From: an uncultured Clostridium sp. | GTDB lineage: Bacteria > Bacillota > Clostridia > TANB77 > CAG-508 | Direction: 5' to 3' | NCBI GenBank assembly: GCA_946545035.1 | Contig: CAMNND010000005.1 | Span: forward strand, 1 to 21,339 | DNA length: 21,339 nucleotides | Shown: piece after piece, positions 6,592-13,883 of the stretch | How the letters are laid out: each line of letters opens with the position of its first letter | Numbering within the stretch: position 1 is the stretch's first letter | Made by a program: the position numbers and the translations under genes | Notes under the pieces: model-generated | Told to the model about the DNA's origin: nothing | The model's input: only the letters and a program-made list of their open reading frames with translations | Databases searched by the model: none

Positions 6592-6888
6592 AATTTAATC
6601 GAGTATAATTTTATAATAATAAAATAAAAAAGTCTATATGAGTATTGTTTTTTCTTATTTAATTTTATAGATTTTAATTTTTTTATTTTTTTTGAATAAA
6701 ATTTTTCTTATGCCATATACTATAATTATAAAATTGGTACTGACTTGTCTATTTAAGTTATATATATTATTAAAAATAATCTATATAATAGTTTGTTTCT
6801 TGATAATCGGTATTGGTTTTATAAAAAAGTATGCATTAATATTTTTGCAAAAATATATGTTAGCATGAGCATTATACTCCTCTAATAT
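6592..6888. other. AT-rich intergenic stretch, no convincing gene
   Basis: About 300 bases of very AT-rich sequence. It should hold the promoter of the 6057-6551 gene (TATACT at 6602-6607 on the minus strand is the best -10, without a good -35). A possible plus-strand promoter (TTGAAT 6692-6697, 18 bases, TATACT 6716-6721) faces a 13-bp AU-only hairpin (6758-6788). A 17-codon minus-strand frame (6819-6872, MLMLTYIFAKILMHTFL) has GAGGAG in front. None of these is strong enough to call a gene. Confidence 0.5.
6825..6850. repeat. Degenerate copy of the 6889-6922 palindrome
   Basis: AAAAGTATGCA is followed by TTAATATTTTTGCA. It closely follows the left side and centre of the palindrome at 6889-6922 but has lost the matching right arm. 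It suggests a local duplication that decayed. Confidence 0.45.
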
Positions 6889-6922
6889 AAAAGTATGCAA
6901 ATAATATTATTTGCATACTTTT
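6889..6922 (-). terminator. Terminator of the zinc-uptake operon (perfect 34-bp palindrome)
   Basis: The two 17-base arms are exact reverse complements with no spacer; the RNA hairpin would lose only the central bases to the loop. On the minus strand it is followed by ATATTAGAGG, with TTTT forming the end of the stem. It lies 25 bases past the znuB stop. Being symmetric, it could also stop plus-strand transcripts. Confidence 0.75.
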
Positions 6923-6946
6923 ATTTATTTTATTCTTTATCTTAAT

Positions 6947-7762
6947 TTATATTTTTACTACTTTTGAATATACAATCGCCATTAGGTATTCTGCCACATA
7001 TACAGCTACAATACATGCTCCAGTTGGTAACTTTAAGAAGAATGAGAATAAGAGTCCAAATATGAAGCATATAACTGATATTAATACTGATAGAATTACC
7101 ATATTTCTAAAACTATTTGTAATTTTCCTTGCAATAATAGCTGGAAAAACTATCAAGCTTGAAATTAGAAGTGTTCCCATCATTCTCATACCAAGAACAA
7201 CAACAATTGCAGTTATTAACGATATTAAGAATTGATAGAATGTTACACTTATTCCACTAACCTTGGCAAATTTCTCATCATAAGAAATCATAAATAATCT
7301 GTTGTAGAAAAATACATATATAATAATTAATATCACTGATAATATAACACTTACAATAACATCTTGCGTTGTCATTGATAAAATACTTCCAAACATGTAG
7401 TTATATACATCTACATTAAATCCTTTTGATGCAGATGTAATAATAATACCAAATGCTAAAGCCGCTGTTGATACAAGTGCAATTGTTATATCTCCAGATT
7501 CACCTTTCTTTTGACTAATAAGTAATATTATAAATGAAGCAATTATTACAATTGGAATTGCAACTGACATTTCTGGTAAATTTAATACCAAAGCCAATGA
7601 TAAAGCAGCAAAACCAACCTCTCCAAGACCGTGACCAATCATTGAATAATTTTTTAATACAAGTATTACTCCAATTAACGCAGAGCATAGTGATATAGCA
7701 ATTCCACATACTATTGCTCTTTGCATAAATGGATAATTTAATAGCTCTATAATTATATTCAT
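6947..7762 (-). CDS. znuB: Zinc/manganese ABC transporter permease, ZnuB type
   Basis: A 271-residue membrane permease of the ABC-3 family (PF00950). It forms the channel for metal ions delivered by the ZnuA-like lipoprotein. It contains seven to nine hydrophobic segments. Family motifs include MIGHGLGEVGFAALSLAL (about 41-58), where metal permeases usually read ISHALGPGVALG-like sequence, and MRMMGTLLISSLIVFPAIIA (about 193-212), the region contacting the ATPase. Length is typical. The start has GGAG seven bases before ATG, and that GGAG overlaps the znuC stop codon (TAGGAG), so translation is probably coupled. It is the last gene of the operon. Zinc rather than manganese is inferred from the His-rich partner and Zur-like regulator. 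Confidence 0.93.
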   Translation of the reverse strand: MNIIIELLNYPFMQRAIVCGIAISLCSALIGVILVLKNYSMIGHGLGEVGFAALSLALVLNLPEMSVAIPIVIIASFIILLISQKKGESGDITIALVSTAALAFGIIITSASKGFNVDVYNYMFGSILSMTTQDVIVSVILSVILIIIYVFFYNRLFMISYDEKFAKVSGISVTFYQFLISLITAIVVVLGMRMMGTLLISSLIVFPAIIARKITNSFRNMVILSVLISVICFIFGLLFSFFLKLPTGACIVAVYVAEYLMAIVYSKVVKI

Positions 7763-7772
7763 TTATTTACTC

Positions 7773-8438
7773 CTATTCTAAACCTTTCCAATCTTCCATT
7801 TTTCCATCAAATTTAACTGTTGTTGCCATACAAATAACTCTAACATCTTTAGTCTTAATTTCATCTAAATCATGTGTCGCCATTATTATTGTTATCTTAT
7901 TTTCTGTATGAAGTTTGTCCAATATTTTATAAAACTCATTTGTTATATTTACATCCAAACCACTACATGGCTCATCTAGAATTATTAGCTCTGGCTCTCT
8001 AATTAATGCTCTTGCTAGTATAACTCTTTGTCGTTGGCCTCCAGATAAATTTCCAATTTGCTTATTTACAATATCTTTTATACTAAGCATATCACAAACT
8101 TTATCAAACATTTCCCAGTCTTTTTTTCTATAGAATGGTAATTTACCATGTCTTTGAACACCGGTCATTATTATCTCTTTAGCAGTTGCTGGAAATGTTA
8201 AATCTTTCATATTGTTTTGAGCAACATATCCAATTTTATCTTCTTCTATGTTTATATTTATTTCGCCAGAATCTTTTTTGTGCAATCCAATTAATGTCTT
8301 AATTAATGTACTTTTTCCAGATCCATTCTCACCAACTAAACAGATATACTCACCACTATCTATTTTAAAGTTAACGTCCTTTATTGCATCATGATTATTA
8401 TATGATGCAGATAAATCTTTTACTTCTATAATACTCAT
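7773..8438 (-). CDS. znuC: Zinc ABC transporter ATPase, ZnuC type
   Basis: A 221-residue ABC ATPase that powers metal import from the cytoplasmic face. All the motifs are intact: Walker A GENGSGKST (36-44), Q-loop glutamine in YVAQNN (Q74), signature LSGGQRQR (131-138), Walker B LIILDEP (151-157) and the switch histidine H189 in ATHD. It lacks the C-terminal regulatory extension of some ABC proteins and is slightly short for ZnuC, but complete. The start ATG follows AAAGAAAGG. It lies between the binding protein and permease genes with short gaps, so the three are one transcription unit. Confidence 0.95.
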   Translation of the reverse strand: MSIIEVKDLSASYNNHDAIKDVNFKIDSGEYICLVGENGSGKSTLIKTLIGLHKKDSGEININIEEDKIGYVAQNNMKDLTFPATAKEIIMTGVQRHGKLPFYRKKDWEMFDKVCDMLSIKDIVNKQIGNLSGGQRQRVILARALIREPELIILDEPCSGLDVNITNEFYKILDKLHTENKITIIMATHDLDEIKTKDVRVICMATTVKFDGKMEDWKGLE

Positions 8439-8469
8439 ATTGATACCTTTCTTTTATTTTCATATTTAA

Positions 8470-9432
8470 CTATTCTAATGCTTGTTTTAAATTCTCCAAA
8501 TTCTTTTTCATTAAACTTATGTATGTTTCCCCATTATCTATTTCTTCTTGAGTTGCATTATGAATTGTATGGAATACAAGCTTTTTTGCTCCTGTTTCTT
8601 TTGCAATTGAATCTGCTATTCTTCCTGAAGAAGCTTCTTGATAAAAAACAACTTTAATATCATTTTTTTTCATATAGTCAATTACTTCTTTTACTTTAGC
8701 AACACTTGGTTCGCTACTTTCTCCACATGAATCATAAGCCGTTACATATTCTAATTTATATTTATTTATGAAGTATGCATAGGCAAATGTTCCACCAAAT
8801 GCAATTTTATTTTTGTTTGAATTCTTTATTGTATTTTCAATATCTTTATCTAATTCGTTTATTTCTGCAATAATTCTTTCAGAATTAGCTCTATAATATT
8901 CTTCATTTTCCTTATCCAATGAACATAGCTCTTCTGTTATATTGTTTACCATTACTATTGCATTTTGTGGATCAAGCCATATATGTGGGTCGAATTCATG
9001 ATGATGATGTTCCTCCTCATGATGATGCTCATCTTCTTCATTCTCATCATGTTCATCCTCTTCACTATGAATTAGATTTATGTTTTTAGAAGCATCTAAT
9101 ATCTTCGTATCAGAGTCAATACTTCCTACAATTCTCTCTGCCCATGGCTCCATATATTTCCCTGTATATACAAATAAATCTGAGTCATTTATTCTTATAA
9201 GATCTTGTGGAGTTGGTTCATATGTATGAGTCTCAGTTCCTGGTGTTAATAATAATGATACATTTACTTTATCTCCACCAATTTGCCTTGCAAAATCATA
9301 TTGTGGAAATAACGTAGCTACTATTTGAACCTTACCATCATCCTGTTTATTTTCACCATTTGGCTTTATAATCACTATACAAGCACTAAATATGATAATT
9401 GATATAATTATAAAAATTAATCCCTTTTTCAC
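8470..9432 (-). CDS. znuA: Zinc-binding lipoprotein, ZnuA/AdcA-like
   Basis: A 320-residue cluster A-1 metal-binding lipoprotein that captures Zn2+ outside the membrane. The N-terminal hydrophobic segment ends in FSAC, with C18 as the lipidated cysteine. H69 (in TETHTYEP) and H150 (in FDPHIWLDPQN) match two conserved metal ligands. A His/Glu/Asp-rich loop spans about 122-149, with HHH and HHHH runs, and is typical of zinc rather than manganese binders. The site where many ZnuA proteins have a third ligand histidine before AFxYF reads FGGTFAYAY, so that histidine is absent. The C-terminus VFHTIHNATQEEI resembles the Firmicutes HNVS subfamily, where this replacement seems usual. The start codon is GTG at 9432, seven bases after AGAAGGGG. 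It is the second gene of the operon. Confidence 0.93.
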   Translation of the reverse strand: MKKGLIFIIISIIIFSACIVIIKPNGENKQDDGKVQIVATLFPQYDFARQIGGDKVNVSLLLTPGTETHTYEPTPQDLIRINDSDLFVYTGKYMEPWAERIVGSIDSDTKILDASKNINLIHSEEDEHDENEEDEHHHEEEHHHHEFDPHIWLDPQNAIVMVNNITEELCSLDKENEEYYRANSERIIAEINELDKDIENTIKNSNKNKIAFGGTFAYAYFINKYKLEYVTAYDSCGESSEPSVAKVKEVIDYMKKNDIKVVFYQEASSGRIADSIAKETGAKKLVFHTIHNATQEEIDNGETYISLMKKNLENLKQALE

Positions 9433-9447
9433 TTTAAAACCCCTTCT

Positions 9448-9858
9448 TTAATTATTCATACAATTTTTACATGTTCCATATAATGTTGTCTTACACATAT
9501 CAATCAAAAAATTATGCTCTTTTAAGATATGCGCAGAAAGCTCTTCCATTTCATGACAATCTAAGTGAATTAAGCTCCCACATTTAGAGCATTTCATATG
9601 AAAATGTGTACAGCAGTCATGTTCCTCATTTATGTATTGAAAACATGCAGCATCTCCTCTTTCAGATCCAGCATATTTTCTAATAATATTCTCTTCAACT
9701 AAACTATCCAAGTATCTGTATACAGTTGATTTTCCAATCGGATTATCTATTTGTTTAAAATGATCTATTATATTATCAGCAGTTATATGATTATCTACAT
9801 TTTGTTTTAAATATTCAAGTATAGCTGCTCTTTGTTTTGTTTTATATGATTTTTCCAA
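9448..9858 (-). CDS. zur: Fur-family metalloregulator, probably Zur
   Basis: A 136-residue Fur superfamily repressor. The winged helix spans about 1-80, with the recognition helix near 41-52 (IGKSTVYRYLDS). A regulatory metal site region with H80, C82, C83, H85 and H87 follows. The structural zinc cysteines form two CxxC pairs: C90/C93 and C130/C133. It is the first gene of an operon continuing with ZnuA, ZnuC and ZnuB, which points to Zur rather than Fur or PerR. The start is TTG at 9858, six bases after AGGAGG; no ATG is available nearby. The palindrome at 9875-9889 over the transcription start suggests negative autoregulation. The Fur-family assignment is sure; the zinc assignment rests on context. 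Confidence 0.9.
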   Translation of the reverse strand: MEKSYKTKQRAAILEYLKQNVDNHITADNIIDHFKQIDNPIGKSTVYRYLDSLVEENIIRKYAGSERGDAACFQYINEEHDCCTHFHMKCSKCGSLIHLDCHEMEELSAHILKEHNFLIDMCKTTLYGTCKNCMNN

Positions 9859-9874
9859 TTTATTCCTCCTAATT

Positions 9875-9889
9875 TGAAACTGAGTTTCA
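9875..9889. promoter_or_regulatory. Putative Zur operator, 7-1-7 palindrome
   Basis: TGAAACT-G-AGTTTCA is a perfect 15-base palindrome with the 7-1-7 geometry of Fur-family boxes. Its central base, 9882, is the predicted transcription start of the operon, and its edge overlaps the -10. Bound repressor would block RNA polymerase directly. Confidence 0.7.
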
Positions 9890-9917
9890 TTTTATCATTG
9901 TAAGAACTTTTTGTCAA
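9889..9917 (-). promoter_or_regulatory. Promoter of the zur-znuACB operon
   Basis: TTGACA (9912-9917), a 17-base spacer, and TAAAAT (9889-9894) with TG in the extended -10 position on the minus strand. Predicted start at 9882. It is a strong promoter, which fits repression-controlled expression. Confidence 0.8.
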
Positions 9918-9921
9918 CAAA

Positions 9922-9955
9922 TATAAAAAAAAACACTAAGAATATCTTAGTGTTT
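9922..9955 (-). terminator. Terminator of the Ig-like surface protein gene
   Basis: An 11-bp stem (9931-9941 with 9945-9955) with a three-base loop. On the minus strand it is followed by an uninterrupted T run. It insulates the zinc operon promoter from the upstream gene. Confidence 0.88.
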
Positions 9956-9989
9956 TTAATATATATTTTTTTATTTAATAAACATTATA

Positions 9990-11861
9990 TTATTTAGTTT
10001 TCTTTCTAAAGATAAACATTGCTATTACACATGTTAATACTCCAAGAACTAATAATAATTCTGTTGATGCCTCACCTGTTGATGGAACATCTTCATCAGA
10101 TTCTGAATCTGGTTCTGGAACTTCTCCATTTTCATCTCTTACCCTAACTTTTACTTGTGCTACTGATCCATCTGATGCAACCGCTGTAATAATTGTTGTA
10201 CCTGCTGAATTAGCTGTAACCTTACCATTGTTATCTACTGTAGCAACTGCTGGCTTAGATGATTTCCATGATGAAGCAGATCCTTTTGTTACTTTTATTT
10301 GAAGTGTATCACCAATATTTAATGTTTGTGTTTTTGTTGGTGATATTCCAAAAGTACTTGTTGTTTCAGATCCTTGGTCTGGATTTGCAGGCTCTTCTGA
10401 ATTTGATTCATTTCCTGAACCACCTCCATTTGATGCCTGAACAACTGTTACTGTAACTGATGAAGATTTTCCACTACCATTTGTAGCTGTTATTCTTGTC
10501 TCACCAACACCTTTAGCAGTTACTGTACCATCACTACTTACTGAAGCTACTGAGCTATTTCCAGATGACCAATTAACACCTTGGTTAGCAGATAAGAATA
10601 CGCTCTTTCCAACTTCCAATCTAATATTTCCTGAAGGTGTAATTGTTGGAGCAGCTTGTTCACTTTTATTAACTGTTACTGAAACTGTTGCAACCTTTCC
10701 ACCATCTTTAGCTGTTGCAGTAACCGTTGCTGTACCAGAATTTTTTGAAATAACAGTTACCTGTGTATCAGTTCTATTAGATGCTAAAGCAATATAATTT
10801 GAGCTTTCTTTATCAATAGACCAATCAACCGGAACATTATTTGTTACCCTTATTGTTGCTGATTCTCCACCTGCATTTAATGTAATTGATGATTGATTTA
10901 GTTCTGGTGTTTCACCTTCTACAGGTGTTGGTGGAGTTGGTGGTTGCTCTCCTTGTATGCTTACTGTAACTTTTGCTGCTTCAGAGCTATCTTTTTTCGT
11001 AATAGTTATTTCAGCTTCTCCTTCTCCAATTGCATCCACTAAGACACTATTTCCATCATCTACTACAGTAGCTGTTGCAACGCTCTCATTAGTTGATGTA
11101 GCACTTCCAGCTTGTCCGTTTTTTGGTGTTACATATGTTTGTCCTTTTGATGTTATACTTGTAGGGCTTACTTCGAATTTTTCAACTGGTGGTTGAGGAT
11201 CTTCACCACCGCCTTCTACAGTTACATTTATAGAATCAGAGCCCGCACTGTTAGTTGCAGTTATAGTACTTGTTCCAGCTTGCACTGGTATTATATTTAT
11301 ACTTGTTCCTGAATTTTGTTGTATTTTCGCAACATTTTCATCGCTTGATTTCCATGTAACTTCTACATCTGTTGTTATCTCACCAGACATCTCTCCATTC
11401 ACTTGCAAAGTAATATCATTGTGTGGCTTTATTACTGGAGCTTCAATTACAGGTTCAGCCCCATTTACAATAGTCGATGCACTACCTGTAACATTCACAT
11501 CGCTTGTCCCATCCTCATATGACACAGTCGTGAAATTAAAGTTAATTGTAACATTACCAGGAGTTGCCCCTATAAGTGTGAATGTAGGACTATCCGTTGT
11601 TCCTGTCAAGTGCTCTAAAGACTGTCTTCCAGATGTATCAGTTACTGCACCATCACCAGAACATGTAAATGTTCCTGAACACGATGTTACTGCCTTTGGA
11701 AACTTGACAGTTAATTGTATTTCTTTGTCTACATCAACAGATTCCTTATCAAAACCAGCACTCTCAACATTTCCATCGGCTTTTGCACCATTCTTCAATA
11801 CCAGAATAGCTATTAATGCAGCTATTAGTAGCAGACACAAAAATTTTATAACCTTCTTCAT
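9990..11861 (-). CDS. Sortase-anchored surface protein with bacterial Ig-like domains
   Basis: A 623-residue cell-surface protein. A signal peptide covers about 1-29 (basic MKK, then a Leu/Ile/Ala core). An N-terminal beta-rich domain (about 33-135) carries a cysteine pair in CSGTFTC and recalls cohesin-like domains. Five Ig-like Big_2 units follow at roughly 140-218, 226-302, 318-398, 407-475 and 505-578, with the typical VATV.., GTATVTAT and KVTVxV endings; the fourth and fifth are the clearest. Linkers are rich in Pro, Gly, Glu and Ser. The C-terminus has VPSTG (592-596), a hydrophobic segment and the basic tail FRKKTK, a non-canonical LPxTG-type sorting signal. The start follows a G-rich ribosome site (GGGGG). 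Adhesion or a structural surface role is inferred. The upstream TTACA array suggests control by a PhoP/PhoB-class regulator. Confidence 0.9.
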   Translation of the reverse strand: MKKVIKFLCLLLIAALIAILVLKNGAKADGNVESAGFDKESVDVDKEIQLTVKFPKAVTSCSGTFTCSGDGAVTDTSGRQSLEHLTGTTDSPTFTLIGATPGNVTINFNFTTVSYEDGTSDVNVTGSASTIVNGAEPVIEAPVIKPHNDITLQVNGEMSGEITTDVEVTWKSSDENVAKIQQNSGTSINIIPVQAGTSTITATNSAGSDSINVTVEGGGEDPQPPVEKFEVSPTSITSKGQTYVTPKNGQAGSATSTNESVATATVVDDGNSVLVDAIGEGEAEITITKKDSSEAAKVTVSIQGEQPPTPPTPVEGETPELNQSSITLNAGGESATIRVTNNVPVDWSIDKESSNYIALASNRTDTQVTVISKNSGTATVTATAKDGGKVATVSVTVNKSEQAAPTITPSGNIRLEVGKSVFLSANQGVNWSSGNSSVASVSSDGTVTAKGVGETRITATNGSGKSSSVTVTVVQASNGGGSGNESNSEEPANPDQGSETTSTFGISPTKTQTLNIGDTLQIKVTKGSASSWKSSKPAVATVDNNGKVTANSAGTTIITAVASDGSVAQVKVRVRDENGEVPEPDSESDEDVPSTGEASTELLLVLGVLTCVIAMFIFRKKTK

Positions 11862-11938
11862 TTGTTTGTCCCCCTATATACTATTTATTAATTGTATTTT
11901 ATATTTTTTTTGTTATATTTTCAATATTTCTATACATA

Positions 11939-11982
11939 TGTAACATAAATGTAATTTGTATGTAATACTACTGTAATACTAT
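11939..11982 (-). promoter_or_regulatory. Four 11-bp-spaced direct repeats, Pho-box-like
   Basis: The plus strand carries TGTAA at 11939, 11950, 11961 and 11972, which is TTACA read toward the surface protein gene, at exactly 11-bp steps. The last two 11-base units differ at one base. Four TT-x-A-x-A half-sites at this spacing is how Bacillus PhoP sites are built, and other OmpR/PhoB-class regulators use similar arrays. The nearest copy would overlap the -35 region if TATAAC (11912-11917) is the -10. Confidence 0.65.
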
Positions 11983-11994
11983 TCTTAAACGTAC

Positions 11995-12016
11995 AAAAGA
12001 GCCCTTAGGCTCTTTT
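11995..12016 (-). terminator. Terminator of the 12019-12705 gene
   Basis: AAAAGAGCC (11995-12003) and GGCTCTTTT (12008-12016) form a nine-bp stem with a four-base loop, two bases past the TAA stop. It is symmetric enough to work on both strands. Confidence 0.82.
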
Positions 12017-12018
12017 TA

Positions 12019-12705
12019 TTATTTTATTGTTTCTGTTATCTTTGTACATTTTCCATCTTCGTCAAATGTTATTTCACATGTTGAAATTTCACTTGTTTCA
12101 CCATCTGGTGCCGTTTTATCTTTATGTGAATCTACAACATCTTCTATTTTTTCATTTGAGTTCTTTCCATTTTTTACAGTAACAAATCTTGTTCCTTCTG
12201 CTACTACTAATTTATATTCTTTTCCTGTAGCTTTATATACAATATCATCTGTCTCATTATCTTTTAATATATATTTCTTACTTGTTGTGTTGTAATTTAT
12301 ATAATAGCTTGCATTTCCGGTTTCAGCTGATTTTATAACCAAATTATTTGATCTTATTTGATACTTTTTGTATGTTTCTCCAAGAATTTCTACCGTTTTT
12401 CCATTTCTTAAAGATGTATAATCTTCTTTCTCAATCTCATATGGAACATATGTTAAGCCAGTTATTTTGTATCCATCATCAGTTTGCTCTATATTTTTTA
12501 TGAATAATACTTCGTCATCTTCAATTTTTTCGCTTGTAAGCTCTTCTAAGTTATCTTCTTCAACATATGTATCTGCTGAATCATCTTCTCCTGTTTCTAA
12601 AACATATTGCTTTCCTTTTAGTTTATATTTCCATAATCCATAAAAATCTATTGCTAAAATAGCTACTACTATTAATATTATTATAATTCTAAATACTTTT
12701 TTCAT
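12019..12705 (-). CDS. Membrane-anchored extracytoplasmic protein, function unknown
   Basis: I do not recognise this 228-residue protein. An N-terminal hydrophobic segment (about 5-24, FRIIIILIVVAILAI), preceded by MKK and without a lipobox or obvious cleavage site, probably anchors it with the C-terminal part outside. An acidic stretch (about 40-65) is followed by a beta-rich region with YKITGLTYVPYEIE and YYINYNTTSKKYILKD. The end carries two cysteines ten residues apart (TCEITFDEDGKCTK) that could form a disulfide. AGGAAGG lies seven bases before ATG. It has its own promoter and a terminator. It lies between the phosphate transporter and the Ig-like surface protein, which does not by itself reveal a function. 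Confidence 0.82.
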   Translation of the reverse strand: MKKVFRIIIILIVVAILAIDFYGLWKYKLKGKQYVLETGEDDSADTYVEEDNLEELTSEKIEDDEVLFIKNIEQTDDGYKITGLTYVPYEIEKEDYTSLRNGKTVEILGETYKKYQIRSNNLVIKSAETGNASYYINYNTTSKKYILKDNETDDIVYKATGKEYKLVVAEGTRFVTVKNGKNSNEKIEDVVDSHKDKTAPDGETSEISTCEITFDEDGKCTKITETIK

Positions 12706-12738
12706 CTATATACCTTCCTGTCTTTAAACTGCCTTTTT

Positions 12739-12768
12739 ATTATAACACTATAAATTTATTAATTACAA
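12739..12768 (-). promoter_or_regulatory. Promoter of the 12019-12705 gene
   Basis: TTGTAA (12763-12768), 18 bases, then TATAAT (12739-12744) with TG at the extended -10 position on the minus strand. It lies right after the phosphate transporter stop, where no terminator is seen. Confidence 0.65.
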
Positions 12769-12775
12769 TCATTTT

Positions 12776-13768
12776 TTAAAATCTTATAAATATCTTCGCT
12801 AAAATATATGACAAAATTAAACATACTGGGAAAGTTAATATCCATGCTTTAACTATTCCCCAAACAGCTTTTTTACCAACAGTTTGCTTATCACTCTTTC
12901 CAACTCCTAGAATTGCCATTGTCTTTACGTGAGATGTACTAACTGGCAAACCATTTAAACTTGCCAAAAATAGTGTAATTGATGATGAAATATCACTACT
13001 TAGAGCTTGTTTTTTTGTAAGAGGAGTAACATTATTTCCTATATTCTCCGCAATCTTTTCGCCTCCAATTGCAACACCTACAAACATTACAAATGCAACA
13101 AACATAATTATAAATGCAAAATCTGTTGGCACTATAAATTCTGGAACTGTTAATCCTTTTACTATAAATGTATAAATTACAAGTATACCAATAAATTTTT
13201 GTCCATCTTGTGCTCCATGCATGAATGACATTGCGCACATACTAAATATTTGAAATTTACTAACAACATTATCTTCTACATTTTTAAGTAACTTCTTTAA
13301 TAACTTTTCTATAAGATAAGCAATAATAAAGGTTCCAAAGATTGACCATATAAGACCAATTCCTACACTTATCCATTGAGCTCCATTTACAGATGAGATA
13401 CCATATACCGCAATCGCACTTCCTGTTAATCCAGCAACTAAACCATGTGTTTCACTTGTTGGTATTCCAAAATGCATAGCAACTAATGCAAATATAATTA
13501 CAGATAGCATTGCCGTTATTAATACTAGAATTCCATTTAGTCCTCCATGAATATTTACCATTGTACTTATACAATCAGCAACAGAAATATTCACAAAACT
13601 CATTGCTGCTATTCCTATAAAATTAAATATAGCACTTATCATAGATGCTTTTCTGAAGCTCATAACCTTAGATCCGATAATGGTTGCTATTGCATTAGGG
13701 GCATCCGTTAACCCATTTGTAAATATAAGTAATACTGTTATTATTACAGCCAGTGTTTGAATTATCAT
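12776..13768 (-). CDS. pit: PiT-family inorganic phosphate transporter
   Basis: A 330-residue integral membrane Pi:cation symporter (PF01384). The two inverted family signatures are both present: NGLTDAPNAIATIIGSKVM near the N-terminus (about 18-36) and LASLNGLPVSTSHVKTMAIL in the C-terminal half (about 268-287). GIPTSETHGLVAGLTGSAIAV (about 100-120) and MSFMHGAQDGQKFIGI (about 180-195) are further typical segments. About ten hydrophobic segments are visible and the length is normal for bacterial PiT. The start follows AAAGGAG by seven bases. Bacterial pit genes often sit next to a PhoU-like DUF47 gene, but none is here. It has its own sigma-A promoter and no visible Pho box. Confidence 0.94.
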   Translation of the reverse strand: MIIQTLAVIITVLLIFTNGLTDAPNAIATIIGSKVMSFRKASMISAIFNFIGIAAMSFVNISVADCISTMVNIHGGLNGILVLITAMLSVIIFALVAMHFGIPTSETHGLVAGLTGSAIAVYGISSVNGAQWISVGIGLIWSIFGTFIIAYLIEKLLKKLLKNVEDNVVSKFQIFSMCAMSFMHGAQDGQKFIGILVIYTFIVKGLTVPEFIVPTDFAFIIMFVAFVMFVGVAIGGEKIAENIGNNVTPLTKKQALSSDISSSITLFLASLNGLPVSTSHVKTMAILGVGKSDKQTVGKKAVWGIVKAWILTFPVCLILSYILAKIFIRF

Positions 13769-13798
13769 TTTGTACTCCTTTGATCATTTGTTTACTCA

Positions 13799-13827
13799 AT
13801 TATAATATTATATATTTTTAAATGCAA
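13799..13827 (-). promoter_or_regulatory. Promoter of the phosphate transporter gene
   Basis: TTGCAT (13822-13827), 17 bases, TATAAT (13799-13804) on the minus strand. It lies in the gap after spoIIIAH, so pit need not be read from the sporulation operon. Confidence 0.7.
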
Positions 13828-13883
13828 TTTTTTATAGATTATTTATAAATTTTTTTCTTTTTATTCTACTACTTCTTTAGCTA

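Noticed and set aside
6692..6922. Possible plus-strand RNA starting near 6728 and ending at the 34-bp palindrome
   Set aside because: The -10 is imperfect with an 18-base spacer, the internal hairpin is all A/U in very AT-rich DNA, and the palindrome is explained as the zinc-operon terminator.
11419..11943. A 174-codon plus-strand frame opposite the start of the Ig-like protein gene
   Set aside because: The minus-strand product has a signal peptide, Ig-like domains and a sorting signal. The opposite frame has no ribosome site and reads through the gene's own promoter region.
11939..11982. Direct repeats considered as a CRISPR fragment or iteron origin
   Set aside because: Units are only 11 bases with no separate spacers, number four, and sit at promoter distance from a gene. 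No replication or cas genes are near.
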